The notes beneath the pieces were generated by a model, which searched no databases, was not told the DNA's origin, and saw only the letters and a list, made by a program, of their open reading frames with translations. Of a DNA stretch of 64,000 bases, positions 26,043 through 35,379 are shown in pieces. The DNA lies in contig NZ_PNHL01000008.1 of the NCBI RefSeq assembly GCF_002871795.1, positions 126,178 to 190,177 on the forward strand, in the 5' to 3' direction. The stretch comes from Brachybacterium sp. UMB0905 (lineage in GTDB: Bacteria; Actinomycetota; Actinomycetes; Actinomycetales; Dermabacteraceae). The first letter of the stretch is position 1, and every line of letters begins with the position of its first letter. The translations under genes were made by a program, and so were the position numbers.

Positions 26043-26803
26043 GCGTCGGGCCCGTCCTGTTCCGCGTCGCGCTCGCGCCGCATGTCTGCCACCAGGGCGT
26101 TCATGTAGTCGTGGACGTCCTCGTAGCTGAGCGCCTGCTCGTCGCGGCGCGGTGGGATGCCTCCCTCGAAGGCACCGCCGTGCCAGGCCATCGAGTCATC
26201 CGGCAAGCTCGGGTCATCATCGCGCCACAGGTCCAGCGGGATGTGGTGTGCGGCGAGGTCACGGGCAATGACATCGGCCCCGGCTGCATCACCGGCCCGT
26301 TGCAGCACGTCCACGAGCAGGGACTGCGCCGCCCAGGCCGTCGCATCGAGCTCCCGGTCCGCGCCCGGTGTGATCGACTCCTGCACCAGCGCGATGAAGC
26401 TCGCCGCGAGATCCTCCGCGCCGTCCTCGTGATGGTCCTTCGCGACCCTAAGGGCGACCTGCGGCACGAGCTCTCGCACCTCCCACAGCACTGCGGCGCC
26501 CACCAGGGCCATGCCGACGCCGGTCGGGAAATCCGGGTCGAGCGCGATCGCGGAGGTGGGGGCACGGCCCGCCCGACGGGCGTCATCGGCGGCGAGAAAC
26601 GCCTCCACGGCATTGGCGATCGCGGCGCGCGCCCGCTCGGGGTCCCGCAGCGTGACCTCCGCATCACCGCGCGGCAGGCCCAGCCGACGGGCCACGCGCT
26701 GGAACGGGAAATCCGGCCGGTCCAGGCTCGAGGCGCGGGCACGGTCGAGGGCGGAGTGCTCGTCCGGAGCGGCGCGGTAGGCAGGGCGGGGATCCTCGCT
26801 CAT
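26039..26803 (-). CDS. Hypothetical protein
   Basis: 254 residues if started at ATG 26803 (MSEDPRPAY); an in-frame ATG at 26863 would add 20 Arg-rich residues encoded by a short repetitive stretch, which I think is non-coding. Acidic, Ala-rich and soluble, without signal peptide or membrane helix. Predicted mostly alpha-helical; the middle (LWEVRELVPQVALRVAKDHHEDG) has a His-His pair in an acidic context. I recognise no domain. The last codons overlap the start of an alpha/beta hydrolase gene by 4 bp, so the two are coupled and may act together. Confidence 0.6.
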   Translation of the reverse strand: MSEDPRPAYRAAPDEHSALDRARASSLDRPDFPFQRVARRLGLPRGDAEVTLRDPERARAAIANAVEAFLAADDARRAGRAPTSAIALDPDFPTGVGMALVGAAVLWEVRELVPQVALRVAKDHHEDGAEDLAASFIALVQESITPGADRELDATAWAAQSLLVDVLQRAGDAAGADVIARDLAAHHIPLDLWRDDDPSLPDDSMAWHGGAFEGGIPPRRDEQALSYEDVHDYMNALVADMRRERDAEQDGPDA

Positions 26804-27150
26804 CGCTCCACCGTACCCGGGCCAGGTAGCGCGCTCGCGCGCCCGCTCACGGCGCCCGCTCACGGCTCGGCCAAGTCGCTATCGTGCCGCCACGCCGCCG
26901 CTGGTCGACACGCCGTCACGCCGTCACGCCGTCGGCGGCCACCACGCCGACACGCCAACGCAGGCCGCCGAGTGCACCGATCTGAGCCGAATCGGGCACG
27001 AAACGGTGCACTCGCGCGTGGGAGATGGCGTGTCGAGCGCAGGAAGGAGGTTCAGACAGGCGGGGAGCACCAGCAGGAAGCGGGTCAGTGCCCAGGCCAG
27101 CGGCCGATGGGCACAGCGCCCCGGACGGTGCGCCGAGCAGGCGCTGGGGC
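26804..27150. repeat. Gene-free spacer with short repeats and an inverted repeat
   Basis: About 350 bp between the rluA-like gene end and the hypothetical-gene start. 26840-26870 repeats gcgcccgctcacg. 26888-26960 is built of degenerate cacgccg units (cgccacgccgccg, cacgccgtcacgccgtcacgc, ccacgccgacacgcc). At 26969-27014 a perfect 11-bp inverted repeat (cgagtgcaccg / cggtgcactcg) spans a 24-base loop. No coding capacity could be supported in either strand; open frames here have no start signals or recognisable product. Confidence 0.6.
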
Positions 27151-28080
27151 TCAGTGTCCTCGCAGGCGATCCAGGGCCTGCTGCAGGTCTTCCGGGTAGC
27201 GGGAGGTGAAGGTGACCTCCTGGCCGCTGGCCGGGTGGATGAAGCTCAGCTCCATCGCGTGCAGCCACTGGCGTTCGAGCCCCAGGCGCGTGGCGAGCGT
27301 GGGGTCCGCGCCGTACAGCGGATCCCCCACCAGGGGGTGGTGCAGCGCGGAGAAGTGCACGCGGATCTGGTGGGTGCGGCCGGTCTCGAGCTCGATGCGC
27401 AGCAGCGTCGTGCCCGGCAGCTCCTCGAGCGTCGAATAGTGCGTGATCGAGGGCTTCCCGCCGCGCGCCACCGCGAACTTGTAGTCATGGTTCGGGGACC
27501 GGCCGATGGGCGCATCGATCGTGCCCTCGGGCTGATCCGGGGCACCCTGGCAGATGGCGTGGTACACCTTGCCGACCTCGCGGGCGCGGAAGGCATCCTT
27601 GAGCGTGGTGTATCCGCGTTCGGTGCGGGCGACCACCATGAGCCCGCTCGTGCCCACGTCGAGGCGGGAGACGATGCCCTGCCGTTCCGGGTCGCCGCTG
27701 GTGCGGATCGTGACCCCGGCCGCGGCCAGATGCCCCAGCACCGTGGGCCCGGACCAGCCGGCGCTGGGATGCGCGGCAACCCCGACGGGCTTGTCCACCA
27801 CGACGATGTCCTCGTCCTGGTGGATGAGGCTCATGCCAGGGGCGATCTGCGGACTCACCTGCACCGCGGGCTTCTCCTCGGGCAGCTCGACGTAGAGCAT
27901 CGCCCCGGGTGCGAGCCGCTGCGATCGGGTGGCGACCACGGCGCCGTCGATCTCCACGAGCCCCGCGGTGACGAGGTCCGCCGCCCGCGTCCGGGAGAGT
28001 CCCAGCATGCGCGAAAGGCCGACATCCACCCGCTCTCCGGCCAGGCCGTCCGGGATCATGAAGGTGCGCGAGCTGCTCAC
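27151..28080 (-). CDS. RluA-family pseudouridine synthase
   Basis: Isomerises uridine to pseudouridine in RNA, most likely 23S rRNA (RluD type). 309 residues. N-terminal S4 RNA-binding domain (about 14-75, [23 protein letters not shown]); catalytic motif II with the essential Asp in [16 protein letters not shown] (about residues 137-152); then the KVYHAI segment, [11 protein letters not shown], and [10 protein letters not shown], all classical. It overlaps lspA by 4 bp (ATGA); lspA followed by rluD is a common pair at the end of the actinobacterial division cluster. Last gene of the run. Confidence 0.95.
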   Translation of the reverse strand: MSSSRTFMIPDGLAGERVDVGLSRMLGLSRTRAADLVTAGLVEIDGAVVATRSQRLAPGAMLYVELPEEKPAVQVSPQIAPGMSLIHQDEDIVVVDKPVGVAAHPSAGWSGPTVLGHLAAAGVTIRTSGDPERQGIVSRLDVGTSGLMVVARTERGYTTLKDAFRAREVGKVYHAICQGAPDQPEGTIDAPIGRSPNHDYKFAVARGGKPSITHYSTLEELPGTTLLRIELETGRTHQIRVHFSALHHPLVGDPLYGADPTLATRLGLERQWLHAMELSFIHPASGQEVTFTSRYPEDLQQALDRLRGH

Positions 28081-28790
28081 GATTCCCCCTCACGGCGCGC
28101 CGACGTGGGCTCCGCATCCACCGGGCCCGCGTCACGCAGCGTCCGGTCCGCGCGTTCCTCCCCCTCGTCGCGCGTGGCGTCCTGCTCCTGCGCGGCCTCG
28201 TCGGACCGACGTGCCTCACGCTCGGCGGGCTCCTCGGCCTCGGCACGCGCCGGGTCGGCGGCCACGCCGAACAGGCCCAGCGCCACCACGAGGATCGCGC
28301 CGCCCACCACGGCCATGTCCGCCACGTTGAACACCGGCCAGTTCGGCAGTTCGAGGAAATCCACGACGGCGCCGCGGAACGGCCCGGGCTCGCGCAGCAG
28401 ACGGTCATAGATGTTGCCGAGTGCCCCGCCCAGGATCAGCCCGAGCGCCGCCGTGTACCACAGCGAGCGCACCGAGGTGACGGCAAAGATGATCACGCCC
28501 AGGACGATGAGGATCTGCAGGATCGTCACCACCGGGGTGATCTCCGCGCCCATTCCCCAGGCTGCCCCCGTGTTGTACAGCAGGGTCAGCTGCAGCAGCT
28601 CGCCGATCAGCGGCTGCGGCTCCAGCAGCGGCAGGTTCGCCTCCGCCCAGTTCTTGGTGATCTGGTCGATCACCGCGAGGACCGCGCCGATCAGCCCCAT
28701 CAGCATGAGCACTCGGGCACGGCTCAGACGGCGACGAGCGCCGGACCCCTGGGGCCCGACGCTCGCCGCGGTGGAGCGATGGGAACTCAC
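28077..28790 (-). CDS. lspA: Lipoprotein signal peptidase (signal peptidase II)
   Basis: Cleaves prolipoprotein signal peptides ahead of the lipid-modified Cys; needed by the ABC binding lipoproteins in this window. 237 residues with four membrane helices (from about residue 27). Conserved boxes: [22 protein letters not shown], and the two catalytic Asp in GNIYDRLL and [12 protein letters not shown]. After the last helix a highly charged tail of about 65 residues ([10 protein letters not shown]… ) exceeds the usual C-terminus. Starts at GTG 28790, overlapping the divIVA stop by 4 bp; its own stop overlaps the rluA-like gene. Confidence 0.95.
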   Translation of the reverse strand: MSSHRSTAASVGPQGSGARRRLSRARVLMLMGLIGAVLAVIDQITKNWAEANLPLLEPQPLIGELLQLTLLYNTGAAWGMGAEITPVVTILQILIVLGVIIFAVTSVRSLWYTAALGLILGGALGNIYDRLLREPGPFRGAVVDFLELPNWPVFNVADMAVVGGAILVVALGLFGVAADPARAEAEEPAEREARRSDEAAQEQDATRDEGEERADRTLRDAGPVDAEPTSARREGES

Positions 28791-29476
28791 AGGCCGAAGT
28801 TCGCCTGCTTGTCCTGCGTCTCGCTGGTGTCGAGATCGCGCAGCTGGTTCTCCAGGTAGTTGCGCAGACGGTTGCGGTAGTCGCGCTCGAAGTTGCGCAG
28901 GCCCTCGATGGTCTTGTCGAGCTCGGCCTTGCGGCTCTCGAGGTCGGCGAGGGTGGTGCGGGACTTCTCCTCGGCCTCGCCGACGATACGGCGGTGCTCC
29001 TCATTGGCCTCGGCGATGAGTCGATCGCGCTCATCCTCACCGTTCTGCACGTACTCATCGTGCAGGCGGTTCGCCAGGGCGATGATGCCCGCGGCGTCGG
29101 TGGGGCGATCAGCGCCGGCGGCGGGAGCCTCGGCGACCGGGGCGGGCTGCTCGTCGGCGACCGGCTCCACGGCGGCGGTGTCCTCCTCCGCCGGGGCAGG
29201 CTGGTCCTGCGAGGCATCGGCAGGAGCGGCGAACTCGTCCTCGTGCACGTCCTGGCTGCCATCGGCCGCGGCCGCAGCGCCGGACTCGAGCTCGGCGATG
29301 CGGTTGTGCGCCTCCTCGAGCTCCTTCTTCAGGCGCTCGTTCTCCGCGATCAGCTCCTTCAGACGAGGCTCGACATCGTTGTCGAGGAAGTTGTCTACCT
29401 CGTCCATGTCGTAGCCCTCGGAGAAGCGGACCGGGGTGAACCGCTGATTCTGCAGGTCTTCAGGCATCAGAGCCAT
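28787..29476 (-). CDS. divIVA: DivIVA/Wag31-like polar growth and division protein
   Basis: 229 residues. N-terminal DivIVA membrane-binding module (about 9-40: FTPVRFSEGYDMDEVDNFLDNDV), then a coiled coil (KELIAENERLKKELEEAHNRIAELE), a low-complexity Ala/Glu/Pro linker (about 68-120), and a second coiled coil (about 125-215). This is the Wag31 layout. In actinobacteria it recruits the cell-wall machinery to poles and septa. Preceded by aaaggtga 5-12 bases before ATG. Located just after yggT as in most relatives, 128 bp away, so it may have its own promoter. Confidence 0.95.
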   Translation of the reverse strand: MALMPEDLQNQRFTPVRFSEGYDMDEVDNFLDNDVEPRLKELIAENERLKKELEEAHNRIAELESGAAAAADGSQDVHEDEFAAPADASQDQPAPAEEDTAAVEPVADEQPAPVAEAPAAGADRPTDAAGIIALANRLHDEYVQNGEDERDRLIAEANEEHRRIVGEAEEKSRTTLADLESRKAELDKTIEGLRNFERDYRNRLRNYLENQLRDLDTSETQDKQANFGL

Positions 29477-29604
29477 GGGTCACCTTTTCATCGTTCTCAG
29501 TCATGGATGCGCTGATGCGCGCAGTGCGTTCAGCCTAACCGATCACGGCCCCTCGGCGAATCAAGGCAGGTCCCGACGCTGCCGAGAGCCCGGCCTTTCT
29601 CAGT

Positions 29605-29895
29605 TCACAGCGCGAGCGGCGCGAGGATGCGCAGCAGGATCCAGCCCACCAGCAACAGGAGCATGAGGCTGAGGTCCAGGGCCACGGCGCCGATGCGCAG
29701 CGGTGGGATCAGACGGCGCAGGAACTTCACCGGTGGGTCCGTCAGCGTGTAGACCACTTCGAACAGCACCAGCACCATTCCGCGGGGCCGGAAGTCGCGC
29801 GAGTACCCCCGGATCCACTCGAGCACCAGGCGCGCCAGCAGCAGGAGCAGATACAGCAGCAGCGCGATATACGCCACCCCTGCCAGCAGCTGCAC
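29605..29895 (-). CDS. YggT family membrane protein
   Basis: 96 residues with two hydrophobic segments, about 4-22 and 72-92, separated by a basic loop carrying the family motif VVYTLTDPPVKFLRRLIPPLRIG. YggT proteins sit next to sepF and divIVA in Gram-positive division clusters and in cyanobacteria affect nucleoid and FtsZ behaviour; the molecular role is unclear. 9 bp after the sepF stop, so cotranscribed. Confidence 0.93.
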   Translation of the reverse strand: MQLLAGVAYIALLLYLLLLLARLVLEWIRGYSRDFRPRGMVLVLFEVVYTLTDPPVKFLRRLIPPLRIGAVALDLSLMLLLLVGWILLRILAPLAL

Positions 29896-29904
29896 GGCGG
29901 CCGC

Positions 29905-30387
29905 TCAGCTCTGGTTGTAGAAGCTGCCCTCGTCGGCGGAGGTGTCTCCGTCGACCTGGACGAACTCCGGGGAGAGCAGGAACACCTTGGAGGTGACGCG
30001 CTCGATCGTGCCGCGCAGACCGAAGACCAGGCCGGCGGAGAAGTCCACCATGCGCTTAGCGTCGCCGTCCTGCATGTCCGAGAGGTTCATGATCACCGGC
30101 ACACCATCGCGGAAGGACTCGCCGATGGCCTTCGCGTCGTTGTAGGAGCGCGGGTGGATGGTCGTGATGCGGTGCATCGACTCCTCCGCGGCCGGGGACA
30201 TGGTCACCACATTGTGATTGTGGTGCTGACGGATCGGGGTCACCTGGGCCTCCCGTTCTCCTGCGGGCTCGGGACCGCGCTCGGTGCGGCGGGACGGGTA
30301 GGTCTCCTCCGGCCCGTCCTCGTAGTACTCGTCGTCGACCTCATTGGCGAGGCCGAGTGCGACCATGGCGTTGCGCCAGCTTCCCAT
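29905..30387 (-). CDS. sepF: Cell division protein SepF
   Basis: 160 residues. The N-terminus [22 protein letters not shown] is the amphipathic membrane-binding segment; an acidic linker follows, and the C-terminal DUF552/SepF fold (about 70-150) includes [25 protein letters not shown] and [29 protein letters not shown]. SepF binds the FtsZ C-terminus and anchors it to the membrane, replacing FtsA, which is absent here. Preceded by GGGAGAA. The gap of 160 bp to pgeF is where many actinobacteria carry yggS. Confidence 0.97.
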   Translation of the reverse strand: MGSWRNAMVALGLANEVDDEYYEDGPEETYPSRRTERGPEPAGEREAQVTPIRQHHNHNVVTMSPAAEESMHRITTIHPRSYNDAKAIGESFRDGVPVIMNLSDMQDGDAKRMVDFSAGLVFGLRGTIERVTSKVFLLSPEFVQVDGDTSADEGSFYNQS

Positions 30388-30547
30388 CGCAGTTCTCCCA
30401 GTTGTTGTTCGCGCTGACCTGGGCTCCGGGGAAGCACGGGGAGTGCGTGGGAGCCCTTGTGCTGCAAGCTACCGCAGCCTGTTCCCAGCGCCGGGGAGGT
30501 GCCCGGCGTGTCGTGGGTGTGTCGGGCGTGGCACGGCCGACGAGCGC
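30388..30547 (-). promoter_or_regulatory. pgeF-sepF spacer, probable sepF promoter region
   Basis: 160-bp gap with no open frame resembling YggS (PLP-binding protein). On the minus strand a TAGCTT hexamer (forward aagcta near 30468-30473) could be a -10, without a clear -35. Nothing else recognised. Confidence 0.3.
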
Positions 30548-31285
30548 TCAGGCCCGATGGATCACTCCGGCGAAGCGCCCCGTGCGCGAGCTGCGGCGGT
30601 AGGAGTAGAAGCGCTCGTCCTCGAGGGTGCAGGGCGCAGCCGCGTCGATCCCCTCACCAGGCACGCCGGCACTGACAAGGGCCTGCACCGCACCGGCCCG
30701 CAGATCCAGGGCCGGGGTGCCCCAGGAGGTGGTGGCGGCCGTGGCACCAAGCCGCCCCGCGGCGTCCTCGCGCATCGCCGCAGGCACTTCGTAGCAGTGC
30801 CCGCAGATGGAGGGGCCGATGGTGACCTCAAGGTCCGCGGGCTGCGCACCGAGCTCCCCCATGGCATGGACGGTCTGCTGCAGGATGCCGTCCAGCAGGC
30901 CGCGCCGACCCGCATGCGCTGCGGCGATGACGCCGGAGACCGGATCGGACAGCAGCACGGGCAGGCAGTCGGCGACCATGATCGCGAGCGCCACATCCGT
31001 CCGATCGGTCACCAGAGCATCGGCGGTGCGCAATGGCACATCGCCGGTGACCGGCAGGGTGTGCACGTCAGCAGAGTGGACCTGCTCCACGAACACCAGC
31101 GGCAGCCCGACGTGCGCGGCCAGCAGCTCGCGGTTGCGCGCCACCGCGGCGGGCTCATCGCCGACGTGGCGGGCGAGGTTCAGCCCCGCGTGCTCCCCCG
31201 CGCTGACACCTCCGCGCACGGTGGTGAACAGGGCACGGGCCCCGCGATGCCGCGAGGCCCGTGCCAGGTCAAGACCGGGGGTCAC
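30548..31285 (-). CDS. pgeF: Peptidoglycan editing factor / purine nucleoside phosphorylase family (PgeF, YlmD, YfiH)
   Basis: 245 residues. Metal-binding motifs of the family are present: the first His in [12 protein letters not shown] (about 68-79), the Cys in [12 protein letters not shown], the second His in AAAHAGRRG; also [11 protein letters not shown] and the C-terminal [16 protein letters not shown]. coli YfiH removes wrongly incorporated amino acids from peptidoglycan precursors; homologues also have multicopper-oxidase-like or purine phosphorylase activity. GTG start at 31285 overlaps the ftsZ stop by 4 bp (GTGA), the usual position directly after ftsZ. Confidence 0.93.
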   Translation of the reverse strand: MTPGLDLARASRHRGARALFTTVRGGVSAGEHAGLNLARHVGDEPAAVARNRELLAAHVGLPLVFVEQVHSADVHTLPVTGDVPLRTADALVTDRTDVALAIMVADCLPVLLSDPVSGVIAAAHAGRRGLLDGILQQTVHAMGELGAQPADLEVTIGPSICGHCYEVPAAMREDAAGRLGATAATTSWGTPALDLRAGAVQALVSAGVPGEGIDAAAPCTLEDERFYSYRRSSRTGRFAGVIHRA

Positions 31286-32613
31286 TTGAGGAACGAGGGC
31301 AGATCCAGGTCGTCGTCGTCCTGCGGGGGCTCCTCGATGTGCGGGGGCCGCTGCGGGGAGTGCTGCTCCGGGGCGCGCGGGGCCGGCTGCGGGGAGTAGC
31401 CGCCGCCCTGCGGGGCGTCCTCGGCATCGGCCGCATCGAGCACCTCGGTCTCGGGCTCCGGGGCGCTGGGCCGGGACGGCGAGAACGTCTGCTGCGGCTG
31501 GCCCCAGGCACCGGCGGCGGCCGCCGGGCGCGGCACCTCGGAGCGCTGCTCGGAACCACGCTGCGGCTCCGGCCGCGGCGGCACGGCGGGACGCTCTCCG
31601 GCGCCGCTCTGGTCGCCGCGCGGAGCGGGACGCTGCTGCGGGGCGACGTCGGGGCGCGGGGCGGGGTTGCCGCCTTCGAAGCCGGCGGCGATGACGGTCA
31701 CGCGCACCTCGTCGCCCAGGGCGTCGTCGATCACGGAGCCGAAGATGATGTTCGCATCGGGGTGCGCGGCCTCCTGCACCAGGCGGGCGGCTTCGGAGAC
31801 CTCGTACAGGCCCAGGTCGCTGCCGCCCTGGATGGACAGCAGCACGCCGTAGGCGCCGTCGATCGAGGCCTCGAGCAGGGGGCTGGAGACGGCGAGCTCG
31901 GCGGCCTGCAGGGCCCGGTCATCGCCGCGGGCGGAGCCGATGCCCATCAGGGCGCTGCCGGCTCCCTGCATCACGGACTTCACATCCGCGAAGTCGAGGT
32001 TGATCAGGCCCGGAGTGGTGATGAGGTCGGTGATGCCCTGCACGCCGGACAGCAGGACCTGGTCGGCGGACTTGAAGGCGTCGAGCATCGAGACCTGCTT
32101 GTCCGCGATGGACAGCAGACGGTCGTTGGGGATGACGATGAGGGTGTCCACCTCGGCCTGCAGGGCGGCGATGCCGGACTCGGCCTGGGTGGAGCGGCGC
32201 CGTCCCTCGAAGGTGAAGGGGCGGGTGACCACACCGATGGTCAGCGCGCCGAGGCTGCGGGCGATCTTGGCGACCACGGGGGCGCCGCCGGTGCCGGTGC
32301 CGCCGCCCTCACCGGCGGTGACGAAGACCATGTCGGCCCCGCGCAGGACCTCCTCGATCTCCTCGGCATGGTCCTCGGCGGCCTTCTTGCCCACCTCGGG
32401 GTCTGCGCCGGCGCCGAGCCCGCGGGTGATCTCCTTGCCGACGTCGAGCTTGACGTCGGCGTCGGACATCAGGAGGGCCTGGGCGTCGGTGTTGATCGCG
32501 ATGAACTCGACGCCCTTGAGGCCGGACTCGATCATGCGGTTGACGGCGTTGACGCCGCCGCCGCCGACGCCGACGACCTTGATGACTGCGAGGGAGATCT
32601 GGGTTCCGGCCAC
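31282..32613 (-). CDS. ftsZ: Cell division GTPase FtsZ
   Basis: 443 residues. Tubulin-like GTPase forming the Z ring. Visible: [15 protein letters not shown] nucleotide contact, tubulin signature GGGTGTGG at 103-110, the T7-loop region with [11 protein letters not shown] (catalytic Asp), a long Pro/Gln/Arg-rich linker (about 320-425), and the conserved C-terminal tail [12 protein letters not shown] used by SepF, FtsW and other partners. The upstream gap of 196 bp contains a candidate promoter, consistent with separate control of FtsZ levels. Overlaps pgeF by 4 bp. Confidence 0.98.
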   Translation of the reverse strand: MAGTQISLAVIKVVGVGGGGVNAVNRMIESGLKGVEFIAINTDAQALLMSDADVKLDVGKEITRGLGAGADPEVGKKAAEDHAEEIEEVLRGADMVFVTAGEGGGTGTGGAPVVAKIARSLGALTIGVVTRPFTFEGRRRSTQAESGIAALQAEVDTLIVIPNDRLLSIADKQVSMLDAFKSADQVLLSGVQGITDLITTPGLINLDFADVKSVMQGAGSALMGIGSARGDDRALQAAELAVSSPLLEASIDGAYGVLLSIQGGSDLGLYEVSEAARLVQEAAHPDANIIFGSVIDDALGDEVRVTVIAAGFEGGNPAPRPDVAPQQRPAPRGDQSGAGERPAVPPRPEPQRGSEQRSEVPRPAAAAGAWGQPQQTFSPSRPSAPEPETEVLDAADAEDAPQGGGYSPQPAPRAPEQHSPQRPPHIEEPPQDDDDLDLPSFLK

Positions 32614-32734
32614 GTTTGGTCCTTGCTCTTGTCGTTCCTGGTGGAGAGGGCCCGCGGGCCGCCTGGTCTCGATCCTCCGAAACCCTCGACCTCGAGTTGA
32701 GGTTCAGACTTCGGGGCTCCTCTCCTTTCCCTCG

Positions 32735-32763
32735 ACGCTAAGGACCGGTGCGACCTGGTGCAA
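32735..32763 (-). promoter_or_regulatory. ftsZ: Candidate ftsZ promoter
   Basis: Minus-strand -35 TTGCAC (32763-32758), 17-base spacer, -10 TAGCGT (32740-32735). The expected start is near 32728, giving a leader of about 115 nt. The same TTGCxx/17/TAGCGT layout occurs before the LysM gene near lexA. A small hairpin ggtg-caaa-cacc overlaps the -35. Confidence 0.5.
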
Positions 32764-32809
32764 ACACCACGGGTGCGTGTCGCCGAGCGGAGCACCTCCG
32801 GGGCAGCGT

Positions 32810-33850
32810 TCAGCGGGTGACGGGCGCAACCGGGGAGGAGACGTCGATGACGCTGCCGGGCTCACCCAGCAGCGCCTGGACCACATCGGCCTTGAGCGCG
32901 GCGTCCTCCGCATCGCCCCACACCACGGTCTTGGTGCCGCCGTCCTCGAGCTGGAGGGTGAGGGTCACATCGGCGTCGGAGGAGGCGGTGATCTCGGTGG
33001 TCGCGCCGCGCAGCGGATCAGGCAGGGTCTCCAGCACCGCGATCATCGCGGCGGCGGCGCCCTCGGGATCGGCCGACGGGGTGGTGATGGCCAGCGGCAT
33101 GAGCGATGCGCCGTCCGCCGCGGCCTCGGGCAGCTCCTCCCCCGTGCTGTCCAGGATGGCGGTGGTGCCGTTCGAGCGCTTCAGCTGTGCGACCGGGGTG
33201 CCTTCGGTGACGGTGACGACCACCCCGTCGGGCCAGGAGCGCTCCACTTCGGCGGTGCTCACCCCGGGGACCGCTTCGACATCGGCGCGGATCTGGTGTG
33301 CGGGCAGCAGCAGCAGGGGGCCGTGGGCCTGCTGCGCGGCGGCCTGCTCCACGGCGGCGGGGTCGACGTAGCCGGTGCCCTGCACGTCGATGCGCGCGAT
33401 CTGCAGGGCGGGGAGGAACACGGCGGCGGCGAGCGCCGCGCCGAGCACCAGCGCCAGGCCAGCGAGCGAGGCGATCATCTGGCGCCGACGGCGCCGCCAG
33501 GGCCGCCCGGTCACGAGCTCGCGGAACCGGTCGGCGGCCTCGACCACCCGGCCGCGCGCGGGGGTCTCCTCGGCGGGGGCGGGCTCGGGGCGGGGCCGTC
33601 CGACGCTGCGCGATCCCTGCGTCGGGCGGGTGAGGGTCCCCTCCGCCGTCGACGCGCTGCTCTTCGCCTGCCGAGGTGCAGGTGCGGTCGGCGGTGTGGC
33701 CACACCGGCAGGCGTCGGCGATGATGTTCGCCGCCGCCGCGCCGTCCCCTGCGGCGCCGTCCCCTGCGGCGCCGTCCGCGGCGGAGTGGGCCGGGCCGAC
33801 GACCGGCCGGTGCCGCGGGGGCGCGGGGCGCTGGGCCGACGAGCCATCAC
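32810..33850 (-). CDS. ftsQ: Cell division protein FtsQ/DivIB
   Basis: 346 residues. Long basic, Pro/Ala/Thr-rich cytoplasmic N-terminus (about 1-120), a single membrane helix (about 125-150, MIASLAGLALVLGAALAAAVFLP), then the POTRA domain (IARIDVQGTGYVDPAAVEQA… VPGVSTAEVERSWPDGVVVTVTE) and the FtsQ beta domain. Divisome scaffold linking FtsL and FtsI. Its start overlaps the murC stop by 4 bp. Usual position between murC and ftsZ. Confidence 0.93.
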   Translation of the reverse strand: MMARRPSAPRPRGTGRSSARPTPPRTAPQGTAPQGTARRRRTSSPTPAGVATPPTAPAPRQAKSSASTAEGTLTRPTQGSRSVGRPRPEPAPAEETPARGRVVEAADRFRELVTGRPWRRRRRQMIASLAGLALVLGAALAAAVFLPALQIARIDVQGTGYVDPAAVEQAAAQQAHGPLLLLPAHQIRADVEAVPGVSTAEVERSWPDGVVVTVTEGTPVAQLKRSNGTTAILDSTGEELPEAAADGASLMPLAITTPSADPEGAAAAMIAVLETLPDPLRGATTEITASSDADVTLTLQLEDGGTKTVVWGDAEDAALKADVVQALLGEPGSVIDVSSPVAPVTR

Positions 33851-35379
33851 GGGGCCTCCGCGGCGGCGAGGGCGGTCATCACGCCGGGGGTGAGCTGGTC
33901 GATGCTGCCCGCGCCGAGCATGAGCAGCACATCCCCCTCGGCAGCGACCGCAGCGACCGCCGCTGCCGCCTGGTCATCCGCCTCCAGCGAGGTGACCTGA
34001 TCTCCGGCGAGCTCGGTGATGGTGCGCGCAGTGACGGTCGGGTCGGGGTCCTCGCGGGCGGCGTAGATCGGCAGCACCCAGGTGCGATCGGCGTCTTCGA
34101 GAGCACTGGCGAACTGTGCGGCGAAGTCGCGGGTGCGGGAGAACAGATGCGGCTGGAACACGGTGAGGACGCGCCCGCCCTGCTGCGCGGCGGTGACGAT
34201 GCCGCGGGCGGCGGCGATCGCGGCAGCCACTTCCCGCGGATGGTGGGCGTAGTCATCCACCACCGTCACCCCTGCGACGGTGCCGGCCACATCGAAGCGC
34301 CGGGCGGCCCCCGTGAACCCGGCGAGCCCCGCGGCGAGGGCCCGGGGATCGGCCGACGGGTCCGCGGCTGCGGTCGCGGCGAGGGCGCCGAGCGCGTTCA
34401 GGGCATTGTGGTGGCCGGTGACCGACAGCTCAAGGTCGAGCGGACCCGCGGGACTGTACACGGTGATCGCAGTGCCGCGCGGGCCGGGCTGTTCGCGGAC
34501 CAGGCGCCAGGCGGCGTCCTCGGCCGTGCCATAGGTGAGGACCGCGATGCCCCGTGCCGCGGCCCGGTCCCCGAGGGCGCGGGCCCCGTCGTCATCGGCA
34601 CACACCACGAGGGTGCCGCCGCCCGCGATCCGGGCGGTGAGGGCATCGAAGGCCGCGGTGAGATGCGCGGCATCGCCGTGGAAGTCCAGGTGATCGGGCT
34701 CGAGGTTCGTCACCACGAGGGAGCGGGGCGTGAAGGCGAGGAAGGAGCCGTCGGACTCATCGGCCTCCACGACCGCCAGACGCTCCCCCGCCGCATCGCC
34801 GCGCGCCGGATCCGCAGCGAACCCGGCGTTGCGGCCGAGGTCGGGGACGGCCGCGCCCAGCGCCCAGGCGGGATCGTGCCCCGCACCACGCAGCGCCGCG
34901 ACGGCCATGCCGGTGGTGGTGGTCTTGCCATGCGTGCCAGCGACGGCCACGAGCTCTCGCGAGCCCAGCAGCCCGGCGAGCGCCGCGGCACGGTGGATGA
35001 CGGGGATGCCGCGTTCGCGGGCGGCGCGGACCTCGGGGTTGTCCGCCCGCACGGCGGTCGAGACAATCACGAGATCCAGGTCCGGGGCGAGCAGCGCGGC
35101 GTCGAAGCCGATGCCGATGCGGGCCCCGGCCGCGCGCAGGGGGCCGATGAACTGGCCGTCCTGGGAGTCAGAGCCGCTGACGGTGTACCCGGCCTCGAGC
35201 GCGAGGCGGGCCACAGCGCTCATGCCGGCACCGCCGATGCGCACCACATGCACGGAGCGCACCGGCAGCTCGGCGGGCCAGTCGGGTCGGGTGATGACCT
35301 CGCCGGGACGCAGGATCGTGCGAGGCGTCAGGGGCTCATCAGCACTTACCTGCCCAGTGTCCATCGGCCCAGCGCTCAT
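33847..35379 (-). CDS. murC: UDP-N-acetylmuramate-L-alanine ligase
   Basis: 510 residues. Cytoplasmic ATP-dependent ligase adding L-Ala to UDP-MurNAc, the first step of the stem peptide. Rossmann-like N-domain (VHVVRIGGAGMSAVARLALEAG, about 43-64), P-loop GTHGKTTTT at 148-156, central motifs VEADESDGSFLAF and NLEPDHLDFHGD, and the C-terminal VVDDYAHHPREVAA and FQPHLFSRTRDF. The start is not certain: MSAGPMDTGQV at 35379 overlaps murG (ATGA), and the next Met is residue 6. Between murG and ftsQ as expected. Confidence 0.96.
   Translation of the reverse strand: MSAGPMDTGQVSADEPLTPRTILRPGEVITRPDWPAELPVRSVHVVRIGGAGMSAVARLALEAGYTVSGSDSQDGQFIGPLRAAGARIGIGFDAALLAPDLDLVIVSTAVRADNPEVRAARERGIPVIHRAAALAGLLGSRELVAVAGTHGKTTTTGMAVAALRGAGHDPAWALGAAVPDLGRNAGFAADPARGDAAGERLAVVEADESDGSFLAFTPRSLVVTNLEPDHLDFHGDAAHLTAAFDALTARIAGGGTLVVCADDDGARALGDRAAARGIAVLTYGTAEDAAWRLVREQPGPRGTAITVYSPAGPLDLELSVTGHHNALNALGALAATAAADPSADPRALAAGLAGFTGAARRFDVAGTVAGVTVVDDYAHHPREVAAAIAAARGIVTAAQQGGRVLTVFQPHLFSRTRDFAAQFASALEDADRTWVLPIYAAREDPDPTVTARTITELAGDQVTSLEADDQAAAAVAAVAAEGDVLLMLGAGSIDQLTPGVMTALAAAEAP

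Noticed and set aside
26924..27268. 114-residue open frame in the rluA-side spacer
   Set aside because: Overlaps the end of the RluA-type gene and the repeat-rich spacer, with no ribosome-binding site and a Pro/Arg-rich composition without homology.
31261..32700. Plus-strand frames opposite ftsZ
   Set aside because: FtsZ signature and C-terminal tail fix the minus strand; the antisense frame has no motif.
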